From positions 1 through 64,000 of the forward strand of contig CACOQN010000002.1 of assembly GCA_902629285.1 (NCBI GenBank): a stretch of 64,000 nt of DNA. Direction: 5' to 3'. The position numbers were made by a program, and so were the translations under genes. This document shows, piece by piece, positions 50,787 through 60,000 of the stretch. How positions within the stretch are numbered: position 1 is the stretch's first letter; every line of letters begins with the position of its first letter. Under the pieces are notes generated by a model, which searched no databases, was not told the DNA's origin, and was given only the letters and a program-made list of their open reading frames with translations. This DNA comes from an uncultured Pelagibacteraceae bacterium. GTDB taxonomy: Bacteria > Pseudomonadota > Alphaproteobacteria > Pelagibacterales > Pelagibacteraceae.

Positions 50787-52148
50787 ATGACAAAAAACTT
50801 ATTTAAAAATTTAATACTTATTTTTTTTTTAATATCTAGTTCAGCTTTAGCTGAAATTTCGTATCGAGAAATTTTAGATAACCCAACGGATTTAGAGTTA
50901 AATCTAAATTATGCTAAACAACAAGAAAAAGCAGGTAATATTAAATCAACCATTGCTACCCTGGAAAGACTAAGCAAACTTTATCCAAAAAATTCTGATA
51001 TCAAGTTATATTTATTATCAATTTTACTTAAGATGGATTCAAAAGTGAAAGTTGATTTTATGGTCAAAACAATGCTTGAAGATCCTAATACGAACGAAGA
51101 AACTAAAAAATTAATAGCTGAACTTCTAACTGGCAATCAATTTCAAAAAGATAAACAAAATAAGTGGATTGCTTATTTAGATATTAATTATTCCCAAACA
51201 GAAGAAGACAATATTAGTGGAAGAACGAAGTCAGGAAAACTTGCTAAAAGTAATGGTACGACTGATTCTCAATTACCTTTTCCGGCTAATGATAGCAGAC
51301 TTACCTTAGAATATGATAAAACTTTTGTTAGAGGCACTGCTTTAACTCTAGGAAGAATTTTAAATGAAAGTTCATCTATATTTATGAACCTGGGTTTAAA
51401 TGTAAACACTAATAACAAAAAGTTCAAAGGGGAAAGTGACGTTCATTCTGTCTCTTTGAGTTACCTAAAAGCAAAAAAAAATCATTATTTTTCACCGTAT
51501 ATTTATTACAATAAACTAAATTATAGAATGCAAGAGGATTATCAAGCTAAGGGATTCGGGATGAGTAATACATATTTATTTAATGACAAATTTAATTTAA
51601 ATTATGCCTTAAGTTACTCTGAAAATAGATATCACTCAAAACCTAATCCAATAGACTCTCAAGGAACTCAAATATTTGTAGATGCAGGTGATTTAAATAA
51701 CAATGAAGTTTACAATGCTAATATAAGATTAAATTATAACCTAACAGATAAAATGCAAATTAGTTCAAAAGTAATATATAGCGATATTCAACATGCTAAA
51801 CGTTTTGATAGTTATGAGTCTAGTGGTGCAAATTTATCAATTTCTAGAATTTTTTCATTTGGAACATTTAAAGCATCCGCAACTCACCTAACAAACGTAT
51901 TTGATGCTAGAAAAACAACGGTATCATCATTAAAAGACAGAGAAGATACTAGTTTAGTAACTAATTTTATTTTAAGGGGTGATATAAATCAACTTTTACC
52001 TTTTTTAAAAAAGATAAATAAAGATAATAGTATTTATTATACTATGAGCTTAAGAGAATCTAATGTAAATTCAACTATATCAAGTTATGAGATTGAAAGA
52101 TCATTTAAAAAAATTGGAATATCTAAGAGGATAAATTTTAATGATTAA
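50787..52148 (+). CDS. Outer-membrane TPR/beta-barrel protein (DUF560/Slam-like)
   Basis: A 453-residue exported protein. A signal peptide (LILIFFLISSSALA) is followed by a TPR-like helical region (about 35-110; NLNYAKQQEKAGNIKSTIATLERLSKLYPKNSDIKLYL) and a beta-rich C-terminal half (about 125-453) with alternating aromatic strands. This is the layout of DUF560/surface lipoprotein assembly modifiers. The last residues RINFND do not give the perfect terminal Phe. It overlaps the FecR-domain gene by eight bases. It may expose or secrete the FecR-domain partner; the client is not proven. Confidence 0.7.
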   Translation: MTKNLFKNLILIFFLISSSALAEISYREILDNPTDLELNLNYAKQQEKAGNIKSTIATLERLSKLYPKNSDIKLYLLSILLKMDSKVKVDFMVKTMLEDPNTNEETKKLIAELLTGNQFQKDKQNKWIAYLDINYSQTEEDNISGRTKSGKLAKSNGTTDSQLPFPANDSRLTLEYDKTFVRGTALTLGRILNESSSIFMNLGLNVNTNNKKFKGESDVHSVSLSYLKAKKNHYFSPYIYYNKLNYRMQEDYQAKGFGMSNTYLFNDKFNLNYALSYSENRYHSKPNPIDSQGTQIFVDAGDLNNNEVYNANIRLNYNLTDKMQISSKVIYSDIQHAKRFDSYESSGANLSISRIFSFGTFKASATHLTNVFDARKTTVSSLKDREDTSLVTNFILRGDINQLLPFLKKINKDNSIYYTMSLRESNVNSTISSYEIERSFKKIGISKRINFND

Positions 52149-53676
52149 AAAATTTTTTTATATTTTATTTATTTATTTTCTTTTAATTTTTAAATCTTTC
52201 AGTGCTGAATTCATTGGAGTAATAGGCGTAGCTGTAGGTGAAATAACTAATCAAAATAATGAAAAACTATTAAGTGGATCTAAAATATTTTATGGAGATA
52301 CTATTTTAGTAAAGTCTAAATCAAACGCACAAATATTATTTTTAGATGAAACTGTTATGACAGTTGGAGAAAGCACTGAACTAACTATAGATGATTTCAT
52401 ATATGATCCAAAAACAAGTAATGGAAATTTTGTGACAAATATAAAATCTGGGATCGTAAAGACAATTTCAGGAAAAATTAGTGAAAAAAATCCTGAAAAT
52501 TTAGAAATTAAAATACCAAATGGTTCTTTAGGAGTGAGAGGGACGGAGTTTCTCGTGTCACTAAATGATAAGAAAGAAAGCACAGTTTTATTATTAGGAC
52601 CAGGCCCAGAAAATACTCTTGGTATGGTTCCAGGAAATATTGAATTAACAGATGGTATAAACACTACAATTATAAATAATCCTGGATTCCAAGCAATGAT
52701 ACAAAACGTTGTATCTTTAGCATCACCTGCAAATACAGATGTATTAACGCAAATGTCAAGTTCAATGAGTCATTCAGTTTTAAATTCTAGTAATGTGGTT
52801 GATAGCTCTAATAATTTAACGACAAATTTGATAAATTCTGCAAATTTAAAAAATAATATTATAATCACAGCAAAAAAGTTTGATTTAAAATCAGACGAGA
52901 GAGCTTCAGAAATTTTATCAAGCCTATCAACAGACTCTGAATCTAAAGAAATATTAGTTGCTATGAACGAGTTACAAGAAAATATCATAGTAACAGATAA
53001 TGAGAATTATGTAAGAACTTTAGATAAAGACACAATTTTATATGACTCAGGTTGGTTTGATCTGACAAAAGTTACAACTGGATCAAATGGACTATCATAT
53101 AGCTCTGACAAAAATGTTTTTGAGGACGGAGCAACGCAACAGGGTCGTGCTAAAGTTTATGTAAACTTCAATAAAAAAGAGATAAGTGCAGATGTATTTT
53201 CTAAATTAACTTTAAAGGGAGCATCTACAGTGGACTATAGCTTTACAACACCTACAGTTACTTTAACAACAATACCAGTTGTTGCTTCTGTGCCTAAGGC
53301 ACTGGTTCCAAATGGAACAACAAGTTTAGATGAATTAATTGATAGTGGTGGGGGTGAATGCCCAGCCGACTCTTGCACATCTTTAGTTAGAGTTGCTAAC
53401 ACTTTGCAGAGTAGTGCTTTGACATTAAATTCTGGAGATACAGAACAGTTAATGGATAAGTACAACCATGACACTAACAATTCAGATGCTGCAAAAGAAG
53501 TATTTCAATATGGTAAATTTACTACTGTCGATTCAACTGGATTAACTGGTCTAGGAACTTTTGTATTTGAGGGTGCTCATGATGCGAGTGCATCTCCTGC
53601 AGGAGAAGCTGCTTATGTTCAATCTATCGAGAGATTAGAAGGTTCAACAGTAGTAATTGGCAAAGCATTAGAATAA
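52141..53676 (+). CDS. Exported FecR-domain protein
   Basis: A 511-residue exported protein. A signal peptide at 1-22 is followed by a FecR domain (about 25-165): GSKIFYGDTILVKSKSNAQILFLDETVMTVGESTELTIDDF and IKIPNGSLGVRGTEFLVS are the core. The rest is low in recognisable domains, with a Ser/Asn-rich linker and beta-rich C-terminal blocks including a CPADSC cysteine pair. FecR domains in this context are often surface or periplasmic partners of beta-barrels and CHASE2 sensors rather than true anti-sigma factors. It has no cytoplasmic anti-sigma part. The upstream barrel gene overlaps it. Confidence 0.78.
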   Translation: MIKKFFYILFIYFLLIFKSFSAEFIGVIGVAVGEITNQNNEKLLSGSKIFYGDTILVKSKSNAQILFLDETVMTVGESTELTIDDFIYDPKTSNGNFVTNIKSGIVKTISGKISEKNPENLEIKIPNGSLGVRGTEFLVSLNDKKESTVLLLGPGPENTLGMVPGNIELTDGINTTIINNPGFQAMIQNVVSLASPANTDVLTQMSSSMSHSVLNSSNVVDSSNNLTTNLINSANLKNNIIITAKKFDLKSDERASEILSSLSTDSESKEILVAMNELQENIIVTDNENYVRTLDKDTILYDSGWFDLTKVTTGSNGLSYSSDKNVFEDGATQQGRAKVYVNFNKKEISADVFSKLTLKGASTVDYSFTTPTVTLTTIPVVASVPKALVPNGTTSLDELIDSGGGECPADSCTSLVRVANTLQSSALTLNSGDTEQLMDKYNHDTNNSDAAKEVFQYGKFTTVDSTGLTGLGTFVFEGAHDASASPAGEAAYVQSIERLEGSTVVIGKALE

Positions 53677-53775
53677 ATAAATATTAAAATTGAGTATAAG
53701 AGTTTTTTAATTTATTTATAAAAATCTTTGAAATTTTATATATGAGATATTTAAAAAATTTGTTATTTTTATATA

Positions 53776-54276
53776 ATGAAATCTTCCAATAAATCTAAAG
53801 GTTTTACTCTAATCGAGCTACTAGTTGTTGTAGCTATCATCGGTATTTTAGCTGCTGTAGGAGTAGTTGCTTATAGTGGATACACTAGTGGTGCAAAAAA
53901 AAGTGCTGTTAAAGCAAATCATAAGAAGGTTGTAAAATACATTATGAACGAAACAATGAAATGCTCTATGGGACAAGCTTTTGCAATGGATAATAATTTA
54001 GATTGTTCAAAACAATCATCTACTAATTGGAAAAATGATGTAGCAGCAGCTGTTGAAATAGCTTTAAAGGATTTTAAAAACCCTTATGACGATGATCCCA
54101 AAAAAAAAAAAGTTAGTCATGGAGGAGAAATAAAAAATGACACTGATGTTGGCTACATTAGAATGTTATCACCACGTCAAGGAATTGATGTTCAGGTTTG
54201 TTTTATAACACCATGTGCTGGTAATCGTTGCACATCTGATAATCATATTTGTAGTGGAGATATCAATTTAAATTAG
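53776..54276 (+). CDS. Type IV pilin (copy 1)
   Basis: A 166-residue prepilin. The leader MKSSNKSKG ends at the PilD site G/F, and the mature protein begins FTLIELLVVVAIIGILAAVG with Glu5. The globular part has four to six Cys, including TMKCSM, LDCSKQ and the C-terminal VCFITPCAGNRC, so disulfides are likely. The N-terminal 30 residues are identical to those of the second pilin at 56.6 kb, while the rest is unrelated. It has no clear ribosome site. It lies between the FecR-domain gene and the autotransporter-like gene. Confidence 0.9.
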   Translation: MKSSNKSKGFTLIELLVVVAIIGILAAVGVVAYSGYTSGAKKSAVKANHKKVVKYIMNETMKCSMGQAFAMDNNLDCSKQSSTNWKNDVAAAVEIALKDFKNPYDDDPKKKKVSHGGEIKNDTDVGYIRMLSPRQGIDVQVCFITPCAGNRCTSDNHICSGDINLN

Positions 54277-54288
54277 TTTAAAAAATAT

Positions 54289-56328
54289 ATGAAAATTAAA
54301 AACTTTATTTTAATTAAATTTATTTTCATTTTTATTTTTTTAATAAATTCAAATGAAGCTAAAACAGAAGATTGTGACACAACTGTTTCCAGTTCTTTAA
54401 CTTCACAACTTGAGTGCACTGATGATGATACCTTAAACGTAACCATCAATGGGTCAGTTACCAAAACTGGTGCTGATACTATTCATGCAAAGAGTCATTC
54501 TGATGTAACAATAGATAATAAAGGAACTATTTCAGCTAGCACAAATCAAGCAATTAATATGCAGCATGCTGTAAATAGTACAGTCACCAACTCTGGTACT
54601 ATTGAGGCTACACTTAGAAATGCAATATTAATGGATGGTACTAGTGCAGATAATATCACAATTAACAATAGTGGAACCTTAAAAGCTGGAAAGAAACAAG
54701 TGATACTTGCAACAAATTCAGAGAATACAACAATCATAAATTCAGGAACAATTGAAACTACTAATTCAAGCAATCCAAATACAGGTGGAATAAATTATTA
54801 TAATACTTCTGGAGCTGCCATTAACGGTGCAACTATAACCAATTCAGGAACTATATTTGCATATGGGACTGGCATAAGGTTTGGAACTCTAGGAATTGCA
54901 AGTAAAGCAGTTAACAATATGACAATTACTAATTCAGGAACAATCGAGGGAGGAACTGCTAGTATAGCAGTACATAATGCTAATGCTACTGGTACAAATA
55001 TTATTACTAAAGACGAGGGTTCTTATGTTGGAAAAATAATATTAAACGATTCAGCAACTACTTTTACTTTGGACTGCAGTATTTCAAAAGATCAAGATAT
55101 TGAGTTAAATGATAAAACTAATATTTCAATAACAAATAATTTGTGTGGAAATGATACATATCAAATATTAGATGCGAATAAAAATTTAGACTCCGATAAT
55201 TCAGAAGCTGATGGTTATCTTAGAATTTACGGAGAAGAATTAGATGTTGTTAGTAACAACAAAAAATATAGAACAGAAATTTTTAGCAATACTTTAAATA
55301 ATATTTTTAAGTCATTAAGTGATATAAAAGAAAGATCAACATTTTATACCCAATCGAAAAGAAACAATATTTATGAAAACTCTATAAAGGGTGTTTCTGG
55401 TTATTTTTTAAAAAATGATTACGAGGAAGAAAAGACAAGAACTTTTTTAGCTTATTTTGAACAAAACGTTAATTTTAATAGCAAAGAAAAAAGCAAAAGT
55501 GAAAATCTAGCTTTTGGTTATGATTTAATCACAAATATAAATAATCTTTCAATAAAGCCATTGATTGGTATTTCTAGTAATAAAATTACTGACATTGAAA
55601 CTGAGTCTGATCAAATAATTAAAAATAATTTTATAGGTCAGTTTTTTGCGTTACATACTGATTATAAATTAACTAGAAAAATTCAAAATAATAATGATTT
55701 GTCTTTAACAATAAATGGAGAGTTTGGAGCGCATAGACTTCCAAAATACTTATCTAAATTTACTCATGGAGATTTATCTGTTGATGAGGCAATAGACCAA
55801 GTTTTGGGTGTAGGATTTGATGTTGAATATTCAATAAAAAATAAAAATGGATTTATATTAAAACCGTATGCTGGTTTAGCTTTTAATAAAACGTTAAGTG
55901 GTAAAATTAAAATGAATGATATCAATGGCGCAGGATTAAAAGAGGATATATCGCAAGATCACACAATGAATGGAGCTGTTGCAAAAAAAATTGGTTTATC
56001 TTTAACTAAAAATACTGATGATATTAGTCTAGGTTTTAATTTTGAACATAGCAATCAAGATAATGTTGTTAATAATAATTTAAATTTCTCATTTAGCAAA
56101 AAACTTCAAAGAATCGCAAAAAAAAGAAAAGAGGAAGAGAAATTAGATCCGGAACTTGAAAAATTATTTGATCAACTTCAAATTATTAGAGAAAATGAAA
56201 GACTGGCATTGGTTGCTAACAAATTAAATAAAGAAAATCAGGCAATGAAAGAATTAATTATTCAATTGATCAAAGAAAACCAAAAAATTAAAACTGAAAA
56301 TAAGTTATTAATTAAAAATATGAATTAG
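54289..56328 (+). CDS. Autotransporter-like outer-membrane protein with coiled-coil tail
   Basis: A 679-residue exported protein. The signal peptide is followed by a passenger (about 25-260) with repeated NSGTIEAT, NSGTLKAG, NSGTIETT and NSGTIFAY units, the mark of a beta-helix or adhesin. A beta-barrel-like region (about 355-605) contains FLAYFEQNVNFNSKEK and NGAVAKKIGLSLTK and ends near NLNFSFSKKL. A terminal 75-residue Lys/Glu/Leu-rich coiled coil (RIAKKRKEEEKLDPELEKLF onward) lies after the barrel, which is unusual because barrels normally end the chain. It starts 12 bases after the pilin stop. Confidence 0.7.
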   Translation: MKIKNFILIKFIFIFIFLINSNEAKTEDCDTTVSSSLTSQLECTDDDTLNVTINGSVTKTGADTIHAKSHSDVTIDNKGTISASTNQAINMQHAVNSTVTNSGTIEATLRNAILMDGTSADNITINNSGTLKAGKKQVILATNSENTTIINSGTIETTNSSNPNTGGINYYNTSGAAINGATITNSGTIFAYGTGIRFGTLGIASKAVNNMTITNSGTIEGGTASIAVHNANATGTNIITKDEGSYVGKIILNDSATTFTLDCSISKDQDIELNDKTNISITNNLCGNDTYQILDANKNLDSDNSEADGYLRIYGEELDVVSNNKKYRTEIFSNTLNNIFKSLSDIKERSTFYTQSKRNNIYENSIKGVSGYFLKNDYEEEKTRTFLAYFEQNVNFNSKEKSKSENLAFGYDLITNINNLSIKPLIGISSNKITDIETESDQIIKNNFIGQFFALHTDYKLTRKIQNNNDLSLTINGEFGAHRLPKYLSKFTHGDLSVDEAIDQVLGVGFDVEYSIKNKNGFILKPYAGLAFNKTLSGKIKMNDINGAGLKEDISQDHTMNGAVAKKIGLSLTKNTDDISLGFNFEHSNQDNVVNNNLNFSFSKKLQRIAKKRKEEEKLDPELEKLFDQLQIIRENERLALVANKLNKENQAMKELIIQLIKENQKIKTENKLLIKNMN

Positions 56329-56340
56329 ATTGATTAAATA

Positions 56341-56571
56341 ATGGATCAATTTTTATTTATAAATATTATTATTACTGGGTTAAATCTCTTTATTATTGTT
56401 TATGCTTATTCGTTAAGTTTTTTTCCAATTAAATGGCGAAAAAAAGTTAATCAAGATACTCTTGTAGGCCTTGCATTAATTTTTTTTACTATGATTACAA
56501 TGTTTGCTTGGATTATTTATTTTTATTTTAAAATATTCAGACCTTTTGACGATATAGGGATATTCACTTAA
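56341..56571 (+). CDS. Small two-helix membrane protein
   Basis: A 76-residue protein with two strongly hydrophobic segments (about 5-27 and 45-66), separated by FFPIKWRKKVNQDTLVG. It has no signature. It lies 12 bases after the autotransporter-like gene and 9 bases before the second pilin, so it is probably in the same transcript. A role as a small accessory of the pilus or surface system is possible but unproven. Confidence 0.5.
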   Translation: MDQFLFINIIITGLNLFIIVYAYSLSFFPIKWRKKVNQDTLVGLALIFFTMITMFAWIIYFYFKIFRPFDDIGIFT

Positions 56572-56580
56572 TATAAATTT

Positions 56581-57057
56581 ATGAAAAACAAAGGCTTTAC
56601 CCTAATAGAACTCCTAGTCGTAGTTGCAATCATAGGTATCCTAGCTGCAGTAGGGGTAGTTGCTTATAGTGGTTATACTGCAGGTGCCAAAGAACAAGTT
56701 TGCTTAGGTCATTATGCTCAGTTAAAAAAGAAAATAAATCAGAATTGGCTCATGTGCGATATTAACGGGGAAGTTCCATTAAAAGGTCAATTCACGAATG
56801 GTGTTGAAGGAACTGAGAGAAATGTTGCATGTACAAACTTTGGAACTATAGCAGGTGAGACTGTAAAAGATTTTACAAACTATGCAAAAAGCCCTTATGA
56901 AAATCTAAAAAGTAATTTAGATATTTTATCGTACATTGGTGATCCACCTAAAGACGGTCAATTTGCTTATTATCCTGAGACAGCAGGATTTAAACTAAGA
57001 GTAAGATGTAGAGGGAAAGTTACAACACATCAATGGCCAAAAGCTCAATATCCATAA
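56581..57057 (+). CDS. Type IV pilin (copy 2)
   Basis: A 158-residue prepilin with the short leader MKNKG before the cleavage site G/F, and FTLIELLVVVAIIGILAAVG including Glu5. It shares the 30-residue N-terminal helix with the pilin at 53.8 kb, but its globular domain differs (CLGHYAQL, LMCDING, VACTNFG, RVRCRGK with four Cys). The DNA of the shared part differs at many third positions, so the identity is maintained by selection rather than recent copying. It is convergent with pilY1. Confidence 0.9.
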   Translation: MKNKGFTLIELLVVVAIIGILAAVGVVAYSGYTAGAKEQVCLGHYAQLKKKINQNWLMCDINGEVPLKGQFTNGVEGTERNVACTNFGTIAGETVKDFTNYAKSPYENLKSNLDILSYIGDPPKDGQFAYYPETAGFKLRVRCRGKVTTHQWPKAQYP

Positions 57058-57070
57058 AAATTAACTATTG

Positions 57071-60000
57071 CTAAAAGTTATGTCTCCAAGAGCTTCTGTA
57101 AGTACTAACTTCTCCAGAAGCTGCTTGTAGAGTAACTAAGTCTTTCTTAGACTGAGTTGACTGACCTGCAATGTTTGCAAATAATTTACCAGCAAAGAAT
57201 ACAATTCTTGATAAAACCCCTTGACCAACATAGAAACATTGATCAGATGTAGCTCTTTTCTTACCTAGTCTTGAAGAAAAGTTTGTTCCACATTCATCAT
57301 CTGCTGCACAAATAAATGCATCTCCTAAACTACATTTATTAACAGAAGAAGAGGGTTGGTAAATTGGAAAATAAGCTAATCCACTTGAAACAGATGGCTC
57401 TGCAGTCACTTTTTGATAATTAGGTAAAGTAATATACCAACCTATGTCTTTAGTTAATTCTGGACAGTTTGCACCTGTTGTATCGTTAGACGTGTTCTTA
57501 CATCTAGTAAGATCAGCTGCTTTTGTTGGTTTACTCACTGCTCTATAATTTGGATAATTTGGATCTGCAATTCCAAGCATTAAGTTTTGTATGCCTTTTG
57601 AGGCATCTCCAATTCTTTCATAATCACCAGTTCCTGCATATAACCATAACGAATTAGTTGTTTGACCAACTGTTGCATCCATTGAGTGATACATATATCT
57701 TCCATTTGTTGAATTTGATCCTGCAGTAAATAACGTCGTGCTATCATACATGTTAATTGCATTTCCTTGACCATCATCAGACATATTCGTTAAATTAAAT
57801 TTAGTAATTTTTCCTTCTAAATCGCTTAAGTAAACAAGTGCTCCTTTATAATTAACCCCTCTTGCAGTGTCTGGTGTAATAACTACTGGGGTTCCTGGAG
57901 TTGAGTTTACAATGTCATTTGTTGTTAAATCCTCAATTGGAATTACTTTTTGAACTTTACCTGGATATGTTGTGTCTTCTAAATTAACTACAGTTAAGTT
58001 AGATCCAAAACCTGAATGTTGAGCACCAAATCCACCACCCATTACAGCGACATAAATATCATCTTCAATATTAGCATCACCAGCTCCATCGTTTGGTAAT
58101 CTTAATATTCTAGGAGCTGCCCAAGTTTCACCTAAAGCACTATAGTCATATTCTGGTTGAGTTTGAACTCCCGTTAAAGCAGAACCAGGTTTTAGATATA
58201 GCCCAAGATTCGAACTAGCTAATGCATCATTGTTAGGATCATAACCATAATAAGTTATGGTTGTTCCAAATTGTATATAGCTTTGACCATTTCTTGCACC
58301 AGAGGTGTATTTTCCAATTGTGAAATTTGTGTAATCTTTATCATCTAAAAGTACTGTTAAATCAGATCTTGATACATTTTGAAGAGCTGCAGGCAGTGTC
58401 CATCTATTTGATTTAAAACATCTATTGTTTGCAGTTGCATCACACGTTTCACTTCCCACACTATTTTGTGCGTTATCGGTTACTTCAATTGCTTCAGTAA
58501 ATGTACTTAATGGGAATGAAGTTGCAATATAATCATAATCATTAAGATTACCATTGTGATCGATTACGTGAACTTTGTGCTTAATATGATCATTATAAAC
58601 AGAATATAAATGCAAGGGTTTTTCAGGATCTGTTACATCAAGCACTGAAAAACCAGGTCCACCTCTTCCATAAGGTATCATTAATATAGTGTGCCATTTT
58701 TTCGTGGTATCATATGCACTTTGGAAATACATATCATGCACTACTGGAGAACCATCAACTCCATAAATAGCATTCGATCCACCAACACCAGATCTATTTA
58801 AGTTAACATTCACCATATTTGGCATGCTACTTGCAACAAATGGAGGAACAAATGCCCATTCTTCTTTTCCAGTTTTAGAGTTAAATGCATGTAACATTCC
58901 ATCGTTTGCTCCAACATAAATAATTTCTTTTCTATTTGCTTTTGAAGCAGCCCAAGCATCGTAGCCTTTGATTGATCTATAATAAGCTTCTTGGTTAGTT
59001 CCAACGAATGCCGTTTCAGCACTTGGTGCACCGACAACTACCATTTCAGAATGATAAATATCTCCAAGTGGATTTGGCCTTGTCTCTGTTAAATTGCAAT
59101 CACCATCATAATCAAAATAATCTTTACCTCTTACAAAGTTTATTAAACCTTTGATATCATCATCGGTTCCGTTAGCAACTCCTGAAGTATTTTTACATCT
59201 TTGAGAATTAACAGGATTATCTGATATACTATGATAACCTGACACTTCATTATTGGTTTGTTGAAACAACGTATTTATTTCACTCCAGTTTGTTTCAACA
59301 AAATTATTATAGTTAGTTTTATAATCTGTTCCTGGAACTTCACTCCAAATTTTTCTAGCATCCGGTGCTGGCATTACATCAATCGCACTCCAATTCGATT
59401 TGTCATTCGTATCAATAACTCCACTTGAGCTAATAGCGGTTCTAGTTAAAGTACCTTGCCATTCTTTGTTTTGTACATAGTCAAATTGTGCTTGGAATAA
59501 TGATCCACCTTTTTCAATGGTTGCAGTAATTGCAGGTGCAGTAAATGATAATTTAGATGCAATAATTTGCGAGATTGCAGCTTTGAGTTGGGATTTTAAG
59601 GAAGCAGTAGTGTTAGCAATAATCACATCATTAGTACCGCCTACTTGAGCCATTCTTCTAAAGTTTCTAATTCCACTCCCTGATATTCCTCCACCATAAG
59701 CAACAGTAAAGGTTTTAATTTTATGTTGGTTTAATAATTTTGAAACTCTCCTAGCAGCACCGTTATGATTATACCAAGCTCCATCACCTATAACTAAAAC
59801 ATAACTATTTTGACAGGACAAGTTTTTATCTATTGGAGATAAAGTGCTGTGCAAATAATATTCTTCTGCTTGTTTTGCCCAATTATCAGCATTGGTTCCT
59901 CCACCGGGATTTACACTTGAAATTATTTGATTAATTCTTGATGCACCTTGTTTATGGGCTCTTACTTTTATACAGGCTCTACTTGTACAAGGCGAGGCCC

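Noticed and set aside
57580-57777. Open frames within pilY1 and other large genes in alternative frames
   Set aside because: They are shadows of the strongly supported coding frames and have no independent motif or ribosome site.
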